A stretch of 36,246 nucleotides of DNA from Perkinsus olseni (lineage: Eukaryota > Perkinsozoa > Perkinsida > Perkinsidae): positions 1-36,246 of the forward strand of contig JABANP010000523.1 in NCBI GenBank assembly GCA_013115135.1. Reading direction: 5' to 3'. Positions 10,705 through 21,438 of the stretch are shown in pieces; within the stretch, counting starts at the first letter, position 1; every line of letters starts with the position of its first letter. A model generated the notes under the pieces. The model ran no database searches. It was given only the letters and a program-made list of their open reading frames with translations, and was not told where the DNA came from. The position numbers and the translations under genes were made by a program.

Positions 10705-12037
10705 TTACACCATCTCTGTGTCACCACACCGATAAAAATCGCCCTTCTTTGTTAATAGACTCTGGCGCTGTTCGAACGTGCCCTTCGCCCATTCTACGAT
10801 TATACCGTACGGGTTACCCTCCGGGTATCCCAACACGGACTCGTGTGGATGCTCACCTCCTAAGAAATCCGGCAACTGACTCCGGGTCAACGACATTATG
10901 GAGTGTCGGCTTATAGTTCGATCCAAGAACGACGATCTTCGACCTGAGGTTGCGGGAAGATGGTACTACTAGCAGTAACCGACGTCGATTCTCAGTCGGC
11001 TACCTCGTTATCGGGTCCACCATGGGGCTGACGACCTTCCATATCGCTGTAAAGATGAACGGTGCGTTCACCACGAACCTGAGCAGCAACGCCTGAGCCG
11101 CTTCGCTCCGCCTGCAACATGCCTACATCGTTCCAAGTACTTCTGGATAATTGTCATTGGCCACCTTGGCGAGTTTCTGAGGAATATAAACTTGAAATCA
11201 ACCTCTCCGAGCGTGCGTCGAGATTTCAATTGAGCATCGCCGGTGTCGCTTTCCAGCAGTCTTGAGGGAAACTGCCTCACCACCTCATTCCGGAGCCGGA
11301 TAAAATTCGTCAGAAATTCTCGAACACTTAAGGTTACGGATTTGAGTTCTCCGCGAGATGATGGTGCGTCCAGAGATTTCCACCATTGGAGAAGACGAGC
11401 CGATGAACGACCGATACAATCACATATAGCCGCCGACCGACACAAGGGAAACGGTCGAAGACAGCTCCACGTGAGTATCCTCCCACCCGCATCATGTTCT
11501 TCACTTGCGGGTGAACTGCTTCAGCAGGCCCAACCCTTTAAGGTCGATAATCGTACATGTCTTGTCAACTCCACGGGCGGGCAAATCTGTGGCGCGCGGT
11601 TAATTCCTCATACCTGTACCAAACGATACAGAAAACAAATCACGGCGACCAACGGATCAACGACGCTAACGTGGTGTGAAAGTTCAAGCGACCTCGTGAT
11701 TAGACAGGAGTCATCGGAAGCCCGAGCCTGGCAATTCCTCCACTGCTCTCTTTACTCCTGGACCCTAATATCGTAACAACCGATCGAAGGTGGTTATCTT
11801 GAGCAGCTCCCCCGCATCGACCATACCCGTACGCTCGATGTACCTACACTCGACACCATGGAGCAGGTCAATGACCGGCAACCCTATAGAGCCAACAACA
11901 CTCAGAGCTGTGTTCCATCGCCTGCCTAGTAGTCCCAGGGTTGTGTTATAATATAGCAACACGCAATAGAGCAACTCGCGTGTACATAGCCGTTTTGCGA
12001 TAACAGGCACAAAAACGGCAAGGAAGAAGAACCGCAA
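10705..12037 (-). CDS. Sec14-like CRAL-TRIO protein (left copy, frameshifted)
   Basis: Left-arm copy of the CRAL-TRIO gene. It keeps the first exon with GLPVIDLLHGVECRYIE and the lipid-pocket exons, and a longer C-terminus than the right copy (an extra ~20 residues ending GDTEMV). One extra base near 10882 shifts the frame just before LPDFLGG. Substitutions from the right copy are a few per cent. Given the lesion it is either a decayed duplicate or the victim of a consensus error. Confidence 0.65.
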
Positions 12038-12039
12038 AC

Positions 12040-12690
12040 GGCAACTCTAAAACTCACTATCGGCAATGTGTTGGCCAATGAGAGCAACTTGCACTGAAGA
12101 CAGCAACATCAGCCAAAGACAGCAACATCAGCCAAAGATAGAAATTTCGGCAAGACCCGAGAGCATGGCTGTCTTGCTGTCTTGCATTTCTTCAATTCAC
12201 TACGTGTCACTCTGTGTAAAGTTCCGAACCTCTTTGCCCCGAAGGGAGGGGATCAGGGATCCACATGACGATATAGTTAAGCTAGTCGAGCATCTCGACA
12301 TTATATAAGGGCCTACTACGCGCGCAGGTTCAAATCCCACACATGACACGAGTACTCTTTAGCTCTGGTGGATGTCCAAGTGCGTTATTGCGTGCAAAAC
12401 GTTATTGATTGTCACGCTGGCTTCCGGACACGTTAACTACCAATAGTGCGTAGTGCACTAAGCTGCGCCCGCAGCGGCTGCGGCGCACTCTGTGACGCTT
12501 GTATGGGACGCGTTGCGTGCGCCAGTGGCACGCGTTCTACTAGTGATGGTAAAATACGATGACGCAACAGACTGTTGCTTCATCGTGACTAGAACGTAAA
12601 ACTGTTGCCACCAGTTGCGTCGCAACTTCAGGTGACCACTAATTTACGGCAAGACAATCAATCTCAGTTTGAAGATCACATGCCATCATG
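12040..12690. other. Gene-free, dyad-rich region beside MULE (left)
   Basis: It holds two tandem 19-bp copies (12099-12136), a tRNA-like box at ~12272-12337, and from ~12400 to 12660 a dense cluster of short imperfect inverted repeats around GTTGC and GCGCA words. It sits between the truncated 5' side of the Sec14-like gene and the 3' side of the MULE gene, so it could contain the transposon end. I could not define a terminal repeat. A short plus-strand frame from 12688 (MATRIVTTLSDSDDQ, then a GAAAC-rich tract) is probably not a gene. Confidence 0.4.
12099..12136. repeat. Two tandem 19-bp repeats
   Basis: Two direct copies of GACAGCAACATCAGCCAAA, followed by a partial third word. The same array is present inverted in the right arm. 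Confidence 0.8.
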
Positions 12691-12843
12691 GCTACTAGAA
12701 TAGTGACTACGCTATCAGACTCTGATGATCAGAGTCAGCATGGAGCAGAAACGAAGTCGGAAACAGAAGCAGAAACGGGATCAGAAACAAAAAAATAGAA
12801 ACAGATACTGTACAGAAGCATGATAGACGGACGGTATCGACTC

Positions 12844-14346
12844 TCAGAGAGCTTTGGGGGATCCCAATCAATCGGCCAACACGCTGCAGGTACTCCATGA
12901 GACGTGGACTTGATCTGTCCGATCTCATGAACGTCTGATATAGGACCAGGCGTTTGGGCTCCAAACTTTGCGACGTCGCCGCAATTCCCGCGTCCACAGA
13001 GTTCAGCGAGGTTTCAGAGGCCGATTGAATGGTTTTCAACTTCTTGCAGAACTCTGGAGGCCGGGGATGGGCCTTTGTGAAAGCTCGGCGTAGATAGCTG
13101 TGAAACCCTTCAGCAGGGTTGGTCGTCCCTCTGAACGACACTGTCATTCGAGGGAGCCAGACACCACTGGGAGGGAGGGTACTGCGCGTTCGCGCCCATG
13201 TAGTTCCGTTCCATATACTCCACGAAATCAGCAATGTCAGCTGTATCAGGCGCGATCCGCTTGAGCTCCGCCCACGCCTCCCGACAAGTCACCTCTGGCA
13301 GGCAAGGAAGGCCGCAAATATGATGAAGCCAGATACCCTTTTCTTCTCGATGAGCAGGGCTGCGGCGATATTCTGCCATCATTGTCGACTGGATCCGCCC
13401 TACCCACGCCTTGCATAAGTGCCATAAGCAGCCACGAATATGGTTGGGTGGGACATCCCAGGCATTTGCGATGGCAGCTCTCATGCCAGGTTCATAGTCA
13501 GTGACGAAATTCATAGCACTGACCACCCCGAACAGCCGTCTCTCTGCAAGCTCATCTCGAATTCTCCGAAGGGCTCTCTCGTATTCGGTCTGCTGGCGGT
13601 TCTTCATAAGGACAAAAAGTCGGAACGTAGAAGCCGTCAACGACCGCGATAGCTGTCCAGAGTTGCTCAAACCCGGCAGGGCAGAGTAAAAAGTCCCGTC
13701 GAAAATGAGGGTTTGCGCCTGTGCCAGGGATTCAATATTCCTGTCGGCTCCCCAAATGAACATAGGCTGATTGTGATCACTATAGAGGAGAAACCTACGA
13801 TCATCCCTGGTGCACGATGAGCCGAAGTGCGCTATCGCAGCGCTGAAATCCTCGTAGTAGCCTGCTGGGTCGGTCGCGATATTTCTCATCCTTTTCAATG
13901 CCATTCGCTCTGTTGTTCGCTCGATGATACGCCGAATGCAGATTCCTCTCATCCCTCACAGTCGTGAAGTCGTTACCGTGCTGGCCAATTATTTCCCGCA
14001 CGGCGGTCGAGCTACTTCCCTGCTGAGAGGCTGCCGCTTGAACTCGACGACGAAGTCTGACTTGTTCCTCAGCAGCGGCATTGGAAAGCTTTGCTGCAGT
14101 TCCGATGAGGAAAAATGCTTAGGTCCCCTCATCAAAAATGCGGCCCTCATCATCATTTGTCATCTGAATGACGACGGACTCGCTGCACCCACAGCATCTA
14201 TATCGATATTTATTATTCTGCAACTCTTTTGGTTTGCCGGTATTGCTGGAGACAAATCCAGACGGAGGGTTTTCCCTTATCCGTTGTCGAGAAGGCGTCG
14301 GCTTGTAACCGAGTACCATTATTAGGGAACTGAAAAGAATGATCAC
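12844..14346 (-). pseudogene. FLYWCH/MULE transposase (left copy, frame-broken)
   Basis: Left mirror of the MULE gene, ~99% similar. Its FLYWCH-like N-terminus is in frame, but A-runs on the plus strand at ~14111 and ~14134 are each one base longer than in the right copy. A G-run near 13679 is one short, and the run at 13614-13618 is two short. From ~13600 down the frame is good, through VTDYEPGM and GCLWHLCKAW to TTNPAEGF. The lesions fall at different places from those in the right copy, so neither copy is intact as given. Confidence 0.7.
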
Positions 14347-14355
14347 ATCGACGAA

Positions 14356-16004
14356 TCAGGGAAGGTACGCTACTGCCCCCTACGACTTTTGTGGTGCCTC
14401 TGCATTGCCACCATCCTCCTCAGGTTCCTCTCTCCCTGGAGGCACATCATCGGCTGGGGCATCATCGGCTGGGGCATCTTCAGCGGGGCATCTTCAGCAG
14501 GGCATCTTCGGCGGGGGCATCTTCAGCGGGGCATCTTCGGCGGGGCATCTTCAGCGGGGCATCTTCGGCGGGGCATCTTCGGCGGGGCATCTTCAGCGGG
14601 GGCCGCTTCGGCTGGTTCTGCTTTGCGCTGGCTCTTCTTGGGCTGGCTCTTCTTGGGCTGGCTCTTCTCGGTCTGGCGCTTCCTTGGCCAGCGCTTCTTC
14701 GGCTGGGTCTTGTTCGTTCTGGGGCACCTGTGCTATTGCTTCTTCCGCGAAATTGTCTTCTCCTAATTGGTTCATAGCCTCTAGGCGCTGTCTCAGTAAC
14801 ACAGGCCCAGCAGTGATGACACCGGTATCGTCGAACTCTATTAGTATCAGAGGCTCGACGTACTGTTGACCGTAACTTGTTATTACTTGTGCGTCGCTCA
14901 TGCGATCAACTTGCTCTCCGAGATCATCTCTCAGTCGACTAGCCCACGACCGCAGTTCGGAATACTCCCAGAGTAAGCCATACCCACGCCGAGCTTGCAT
15001 CACTATCCAGGCGTGACGTGGCATTCTCAAGTCCCTTAGCCTCATGGGGCACAATCTGTCGTTATATAGAATGACCTCATTCCAGAAACGATAAGCTTCC
15101 AGTCTTATGCCTCTCAGGTCATTCTCAACTAACCATGATCGACGGCAAGCAGGACACTGCCCGCCGCTGTTGTATACAGCGACATCTTCGCTGCAGACGG
15201 CACCGAGGATAACATTTGCGATACAGCTATGGCAGAATGTGCCAGCTCCGCAAGAACAAGTCCACATTGCAACATTCGGGCTTTCGGCCGCGGTGCAAAC
15301 GAGGCATTCGCGAGCCTCAATGGTAGGCCTGTACCGGTAGAACGCCAGGGCTACACTGCTCCTTATTGACCCCTCCTGCCCGGCTATATCTTGCAGTCTA
15401 GTGCCATCGACCTGCAACGCAGCCTCCAGCTTGAGAACCCCGGAATCCGTTGTTATTGTTCGATCCACCACTCTCTCTCGCTCTGCCAAGCCGACGCCCA
15501 CCACATGCTGAGGAACCTCCTGCTTACTGAGCTCTACGATCCCAGGCCCGCCAGGAAGGCCGACAGTCAGCTTGCGTATGACGTCCCGTTTGTGAAGCTC
15601 ATTCATGGGACTGGCCAGAACTACAGCGGTTAGTCTTGCTTTTATTCCGGTCCCAAAAACCCTTGACGAGTGTAAGTACCACCCCAGTCAGCTCGCAGTA
15701 TTTGATCGAGTAGTTCGGATACCCTTTTTCGACCATGCAGCAACTTCGTTTCAGCAGATGAGGACTCTACACGGAAACTGGGTTCGAAGACAAGCCACAT
15801 CAGGGGGTCGGCCTTCCACTTGAACGCTTCGTCAACATACGTTAAATCGTCGTCAGTGAGCTCCAACCCACAACAAATTAGCCTGCGTAACTCCCTTTTG
15901 AGTATCTGAAAGCTCCAGGCTGAAAGACCATGTATTATTATTGTTGGACAGGCTGCGGAACACAAACGCTGAGGGTGCGAAGATGTGAGAATCAACGGTT
16001 GCAA
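14356..16004 (-). CDS. RING-like zinc-finger protein with acidic tail (left copy)
   Basis: The main frame (from ~15606) carries CLVC, then WTCSCGAGTFCHSC, then CPACRRSW, a RING-like cysteine pattern. An E/A/P-rich repetitive tail ends in GAVAYLP before the stop at 14358-14356. Upstream, in the central spacer, a protein-like stretch (SAWSFQILKRELRRL, ELTDDDLTYVDEAFKW) leads into DWGGTYTRQGF, giving this copy its own N-terminus. Frame breaks relative to the right copy are single-base run differences near 15642-15660 and ~14620, and C-run losses through the tail repeat. RING proteins often act as ubiquitin E3 ligases, but that role is only inferred. Confidence 0.55.
14471..14601. repeat. Coding minisatellite, 14-bp-type units (left)
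   Basis: About nine units of the type GAAGATGCCCCGCC (read on the minus strand) encode the acidic tail of the RING-like protein. Most units have four Cs, making 14 bp, which breaks the triplet frame from unit to unit. Confidence 0.8.
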
Positions 16005-16544
16005 TGGTTCTGCTACCCTACTCTGTTGCGGTCTGCTTCCAGTAGTTCAACGATTCCTTTTCCAAGGTCAACACCGGCATACATGTTCATCTCTATGGCA
16101 ACAGTCTTTTTCAGCCCGAAATTGCGACTAATGAAGCTGAGAGTAAAAGTAAATGACGATATCGGAATTGGAGCGTTCTTATGTTATGAGGAGGTCTGAA
16201 GGCACCCTGAAACCCTCACCCGAGCATGCCGCATACGTCACACTGTTCTCCGCTGAGCCTCCAAAATTGCCGGAAGAGCCGCTCGACTTTGCACAGCAAT
16301 GCTGAACTGCCTAACCCTGTGACTGAGGAAGAGATTGTAATAAAGCTAGAGGTGTCAGAAAACACTTCTGAAGATTCTCCTCTCAGATCGCCCAACTGCG
16401 CTTGGATTTCGCAGAGGAGATCGCGGAGTGCACTGCGCGTAACGATGGGGAGTGTATCCTAGATGATCACTACATTGGACGCTTCGTCAAGGCCCGGAAA
16501 TGCGTCTACCAGGTAATACGAAGAACCAGGGGGCACTCGGTCCG
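15690..16544. other. Unique central spacer of the palindrome
   Basis: These 855 bp have no inverted partner. The left part encodes, on the minus strand, an N-terminal extension of the left RING-like gene (16004 inwards). The right part carries plus-strand frames of a different sequence (for example LRLDFAEEIAECTA near 16.4 kb) leading towards the right RING-like gene. The middle (~16.0-16.2 kb) would then be a divergent promoter region. I see no recognisable promoter motif. Confidence 0.7.
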
Positions 16545-17881
16545 GACTGGGGTGGTACTTACACTCGTCAAGGGTTTTGGGACCGGAATAAAGCAAGACT
16601 AACCGCTGTAGTTCTGGCCAGTCCCATGAATGAGCTTCACAAACGGGACGTCATACGCAAGCTGACTGTCGGCCTTCCTGGCGGGCCTGGGATGGTAGAG
16701 CTCAGTAAGCAGGAGGTTCCTCAGCATGTGGTGGGCGTCGGCTTGGCAGAGCGAGAGAGAGTGGTGGATCGAACAATAACAACGGATTCCGGGGTTCTCA
16801 AGCTGGAGGCTGCGTTGCAGGTCGATGGCACTAGACTGCAAGATATAGCCGGGCAGGAGGGGTCAATAAGGAGCAGTGTAGCCCTGGCGTTCTACCGGTA
16901 CAGGCCTACCATTGAGGCTCGCGAATGCCTCGTTTGCACCGCGGCCGAAAGCCCGAATGTTGCAATGTGGACTTGTTCTTGCGGAGCTGGCACATTCTGC
17001 CATAGCTGTATCGCAAATGTTATCCTCGGTGCCGTCTGCAGCGAAGATGTCGCTGTATACAACAGCGGCGGGCAGTGTCCTGCTTGCCGTCGATCATGGT
17101 TAGTTGAGAATGACCTGAGAGGCATAAGACTGAAGCTTATCGTTTCTGGAATGAGGTCATTCTATATAACGACAGATTGTGCCCCATGAGGCTAAGGGAC
17201 TTGAGAATGCCACGTCACGCCTGGATAGTGATGCAAGCTCGGCGTGGGTATGGCTTACTCTGGGAGTATTCCGAACTGCGGTCGTGGGCTAGTCGACTGA
17301 GAGATGATCTCGGAGAGCAAGTTGATCGCATGAGCGACGCACAAGTAATAACAAGTTACGGTCAACAGTACGTCGAGCCTCTGATACTAATAGAGTTCGA
17401 CGATACCGGTGTCATCACTGCTGGGCCTGTGTTACTGAGACAGCGCCTAGAGGCTATGAACCAATTAGGAGAAGACAATTTCGCGGAAGAAGCAATAGCA
17501 CAGGTGCCCCAGAACGAACAAGACCCAGCCGAAGAAGCGCTGGCCGAGGAAGCGCCAGACCGAGAAGAGCCAGCCCAAGAAGAGCCAGCCCAAGAAGAGC
17601 CAGCGCAAGCAGAACCAGCCGAAGCGGCCCCCCGCTGAAGATGCCCCCGCCGAAGATGCCCCCGCCGAAGATGCCCCCGCTGAAGATGCCCCCCGCCGAA
17701 GATGCCCCCGCTGAAGATGCCCCCGCCGAAGATGCCCCTGCTGAAGATGCCCCCGCTGAAGATGCCCCAGCCGATGATGCCCCCAGCCGATGATGTGCCT
17801 CCAGGGAGAGAGGAACCTGAGGAGGATGGTGGCAATGCAGAGGCACCACAAGTCGTAGGGGCAGTAGCGTACCTTCCCTGA
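16402..17881 (+). CDS. RING-like zinc-finger protein with acidic tail (right copy)
   Basis: The right copy is continuous from ~16500 through the zinc-binding part (CLVC, CSCGAGTFCHSC, CPAC) to ~17130. There a missing G shifts the frame, and it resumes at 17177 to the acidic tail. An extra C near 17631 makes an early stop at 17636-17638. In the other phase the tail reads as (A)EDAP repeats and ends with TGA at 17879-17881. The N-terminal piece from the spacer (FAEEIAECTARNDGE near 16.41 kb) differs from that of the left copy. The exact start and first splice site are unresolved. Confidence 0.55.
17636..17790. repeat. Coding minisatellite, 15-bp units (right)
   Basis: About ten units of the type GAAGATGCCCCCGCC. 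Here most units have five Cs, giving 15 bp and a continuous EDAPA frame. The two arms thus differ systematically in C-run length. Confidence 0.8.
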
Positions 17882-17890
17882 TTCGTCGAT

Positions 17891-19389
17891 GTGATCATTC
17901 TTTTCAGTTCCCTAATAATGGTACTCGGTTACAAGCCGACGCCTTCTCGACAACGGATAAGGGAAAACCCTCCGTCTGGATTTGTCACCAGCAATACCGG
18001 CAAACCAAAGAGTTGCAGAATAATAAATATCGATATAGATGCTGTGGGTGCAGCGAGTCCGTCGTCATTCAGATGACAAATGATGATGAGGGCCGCATTT
18101 TGATGAGGGGACCTAAGCATTTTCCTCATCGGAACTGCAGCAAGCTTTCCAATGCCGCTGCTGAGGAACAAGTCAGACTTCGTCGTCGAGTTCAAGCGGC
18201 AGCCTCTCAGCAGGGAAGTAGCTCGACCGCCGTGCGGGAAATAATTGGCCAGCACGGTAACGACTTCACGACTGTGAGGGATGAGAGGAATCTGCATTCG
18301 GCGTATCATCGAGCGAACAACAGAGCGAATGGCATTGAAAGGATGAGAAATATCGCGACCGACCCAGCAGGCTACTACGAGGATTTCAGCGCTGCGATAG
18401 CGCACTTCGGCTCATCGTGCACCAGGGATGATCGTAGGTTTCTCCTCTATAGTGATCACAATCAGCCTATGTTCATTTGGGGAGCCGACAGGAATATTGA
18501 ATCCCTGGCACAGGCGCAAACCCTCATTTTCGACGGGACTTTTTACTCTGCCCCTGCCGGGTTTGAGCAACTCTGGACAGCTATCGCGGTCGTTGACGGC
18601 TTCTACGTTCCGACTTTTTTTGTCCTTATGAAGAACCGCCAGCAGACCGAATACGAGAGCCCTTCGGAGAATTCGAGATGAGCTTGCAGAGAGACGGTTG
18701 TTCGGGGTGGTCAGTGCTATGAATTTCGTCACTGACTATGAACCTGGCATGAGAGCTGCCATCGCAAATGCCTGGGATGTCCCACCCAACCATATTCGTG
18801 GCTGCTTATGGCACTTATGCAAGGCGTGGGTAGGGCGGATCCAGTCGACAATGATGGCAGAATATCGCCGCAGCCCTGCTCATCGAGAAGAAAAAGGGTA
18901 TCTGGCTTCATCATATTTGCGGCCTTCCCTTGCCTGCCAGAGGTGACTTGTCGGGAGGCGTGGGCGGAGCTCAAGCGGATCGCGCCTGATACAGCTGACA
19001 TTGCTGATTTCGTGGAGTATATGGAACGGAACTACATGGGCGCGAACGCGCAGTACCCTCCCTCCCAGTGGTGTCTGGCTCCCTCGAATGACAGTGTCGT
19101 TCAGAGGACGACCAACCCTGCTGAAGGGTTTCACAGCTATCTACGCCGAGCTTTCACAAAGGCCCATCCCCGGCCTCCAGAGTTCTGCAAGAAGTTGAAA
19201 ACCATTCAATCGGCCTCTGAAACCTCGCTGAACTCTGTGGACGCGGGAATTGCGGCGACGTCGCAAAGTTTGGAGCCCAAACGCCTGGTCCTATATCAGA
19301 CGTTCATGAGATCGGACAGATCAAGTCCACGTCTCATGGAGTACCTGCAGCGTGTTGGCCGATTGATTGGGATCCCCCAAGCTCTCTGA
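17891..19389 (+). pseudogene. FLYWCH/MULE transposase (right copy, frame-broken)
   Basis: The N-terminal ~80 residues look like a FLYWCH-type zinc-binding domain (aromatic YRYRC, paired Cys, then H..H in HFPHRNC). The MULE transposase core follows. Its first catalytic Asp is in IFDGTF, then comes VPTFFVLMKN, the second Asp is in VTDYEPGM, the C-x2-H element is GCLWHLCKAW, and the third acid is in TTNPAEGFHSYLRR. MULE enzymes cut and paste DNA with long terminal repeats. Frame lesions: one A missing near 18007, GA missing near 18657, and an extra A (18891) and extra C (~18928) that compensate only in part. The gene starts 10 bp after the RING-like gene's stop on the same strand, so the two may belong to one element. 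Confidence 0.75.
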
Positions 19390-19539
19390 GAGTCGATACC
19401 GTCCGTCTATCATGCTTCTGTACAGTATCTGTTTCTATTTTTGTTTCTGATCCCGTTTCTGCTTCTGTTTCCGACTTCGTTTCTGCTCCATGCTGACTCT
19501 GATCATCAGAGTCTGATAGCGTAGTCACTATTCTAGTAG

Positions 19540-20185
19540 CCATGATGGCATGTGATCTTCAAACTGAGATTGATTGTCTTGCCGTAAATTAGTGGTCACC
19601 TGAAGTTGCGACGCAACTGTTGGCAACAGTTTTACGTTCTAGTCACGATGAAGCAACAGTCTGTTGCGTCATCGTGACACCGTCACTGTAGAACGCGTGC
19701 CACTGGCACGCAACGCGTCCCATACAAGCGTCACAGAGTGCGCCGCAGCCGCTGCGGGCGCAGCTTAGTGCACTACGCACTATTGGTAGTTAACGTGTCC
19801 GGAAGCCAGCGTGACAATCAATAACGTTTTGCACGCAATAACGCACTTGACATCCACCAGAGCTAAAGAGTACTCGTGTCATGTGTGGGATTTGAACCTG
19901 CGCGCGTAGTAGGCCCTTATATAATGTCGAGATGCTCGACTAGCTTAACTATATCGTCATGTGGATCCCTGATCCCCTCCCTTCGGGGCAAGAGGTTCGG
20001 AACTTTACACAAGTGACACGTAGTGAATTGAAGAAATGCAAGACAGCAAGACAGCCATGCTCTCGGGTCTTGCCGAAATTTCTATCTTTGGCTGATGTTG
20101 CTGTCTTTGGCTGATGTTGCTGTCTTCAGTGCAAGTTGCTCTCATTGGCCAACACATTGCCGATAGTGAGTTTTAGAGTTGCCGT
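19540..20185. other. Gene-free, dyad-rich region beside MULE (right)
   Basis: Mirror of 12040-12690, with the same inverted-repeat cluster (about 19570-19830) and tRNA-like box (about 19895-19960). Small substitutions and indels separate the copies. Confidence 0.4.
20088..20126. repeat. Two tandem 19-bp repeats (right copy)
   Basis: Inverted counterpart of the array at 12099-12136. Confidence 0.75.
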
Positions 20186-21438
20186 TTGCGGTTCTTCTTC
20201 CTTGCCGTTTTGTGCCTGTTATCGCAAAACGGCTATGTACACGCGAGTTGCTCTATTGCGTGTTGCTATATTATAACACAACCCCTGGGACTACTAGGCA
20301 GGCGATGGAACACAGCTCTGAGTGTTGTTGGCTCTATAGGGTTGCCGGTCATTGACCTGCTCCATGGTGTCGAGTGTAGGTACATCGAGCGTACGGGTAT
20401 GGTCGATGCGGGGGAGCTGCTCAAGATAACCACCTTCGATCGATTGTTACGATATTGGGTCCAGGAGTAAGAGAACAGTGGAGGAATTGCCAGGCTCGGG
20501 CTTCCGATGACTCTGTCTAATCACGAGGTCGCTTGAACTTTCACACCACGTTAGCGTCGTTGATCCGTTGGTCGCCGTGATTTGTTTTCTGTATCGTTTG
20601 GTACAGGTATGAGGAATTAACCGCATACAGATTGCCTGCCTGTGGAGTTGATAAGACATGTACGATTATCGACCTTAAAGGGTTGGGCCTGAAGCAGTTC
20701 ACCCCGCAAGTGAAGAACATGATGCAGGTGGGAGGGGATACTCACGGAGCTGTCTTCGACCGTTTCCTTGTGTCGGTCGGCGGCTATATGTGATTGTATC
20801 GGTCGTTCATCGGCTCGTCTTCTCAATGGTGAAATCTCTGGACGCACCATCATCTCGCGGAGAACTCAAATCCGTAACCTTAAGTGTTCGAGAATTTCTG
20901 ACGAATTTTATCCGGCTCGGAATGAGGTGGTGAGGCAGTTTCCCTTAAGACTGCTGGAAAGCGACACCGGCGATGCTCAATTGAAATCTCGACGCACGCT
21001 CGGAGAGGTTGATTTCAAGTTTATATTCCTCAGAAACTCGCCAAGGTGGCCAATGACAATTATCCAGAAGTACTTGGAACGATGTAGGCATGTTGCAGGC
21101 GGAGCGAAGCGGCTCAGGCGTTGCTGGTCAGGTTCGTGGTGAACGCACCGTTCATCTTTACAGCGATATGGAAGGTCGTCAGCCCCATGGTGGACCCGAT
21201 AACGAGGTAGCCGACTGAGAATTGACCTCGGTTACTACTAGTAGTACCATCTTCCCGCATCCTCAGGTCGAAGATCGTCGTTCTTGGATCGAACTATAAG
21301 CCGACACTCCATAATGTCGTTGACCCGAGTCAGTTGCCGGACTTCCTAGGAGGTGAGCATCCACACGAGTCCGTGTTGGGATACCCGGGGGGTAACCCGT
21401 ACGGTATAATCGTAGCATGGCCGAAGGGCACTGATTAA
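20186..21438 (+). CDS. Sec14-like CRAL-TRIO lipid-transfer protein (right copy)
   Basis: CRAL-TRIO (Sec14) motifs appear in order: GLPVIDLLHG (the G-R-P-V entry motif with Leu for Arg), TTFDRLLRYWVQE, CTIIDLKGLGLKQF, NDNYPEVLGTM, FVVNAPFIFTAIWKVV, SKIVVLGSNY and LPDFLGG. Introns at 21084-21131 (48 nt) and 21207-21266 (60 nt) join the last four in one frame; at least two more introns lie at ~20465-20610 and ~20730-21040. Sec14 proteins bind and exchange phosphatidylinositol and other lipids at membranes. The usual CRAL-TRIO N-terminal helices are not visible upstream of 20186, where the MULE-side DNA begins, so the 5' end may be missing. The stop is TAA at 21436-21438, earlier than in the left copy. 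Confidence 0.75.

Larger units (their letters stand above)
6407..15689. repeat. Left arm of giant inverted repeat
   Basis: Positions 6407-15689 match the reverse complement of 16545-28233. At the inner edge 15689 pairs with 16545 (coordinate sum 32234). At the outer edge 6407 pairs with 28233 (sum 34640). The ~2.4-kb change in the sum is explained by a block present only in the right arm between 22.85 and 25.31 kb. Similarity by eye is ~99% in 12.7-15.7 kb, ~90-95% across the Sec14-like gene and 6.4-7.5 kb, and ~75-80% in 7.8-9.3 kb. True substitutions as well as indels separate the arms, so this is not simply one molecule read twice. Confidence 0.9.

Noticed and set aside
12268..12345. tRNA-like segment with a good B box (GGTTCAAATCC) and an A-box-like word ~50 bp upstream, repeated inverted near 19.9 kb
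   Set aside because: The T stem has only 3 of 5 pairs and no 5' acceptor strand matches the 3' ACATGAC, so it is at best a degenerate tRNA or tRNA-derived fragment.
12688..12799. Plus-strand frame starting MATRIVTTLSDSDDQ with a Glu/Thr tail, mirrored at 19543-19334
   Set aside because: The tail is a GAAAC-type simple repeat, lengths differ between arms through A-run changes, and one version overlaps the MULE gene antisense.
14339..14869. Long plus-strand frames with GASSAG / GHLQRGI repeats (and their mirror at 17362-17898)
   Set aside because: They are antisense shadows of the repetitive acidic tail of the RING-like protein. All phases are open because of the repeat.
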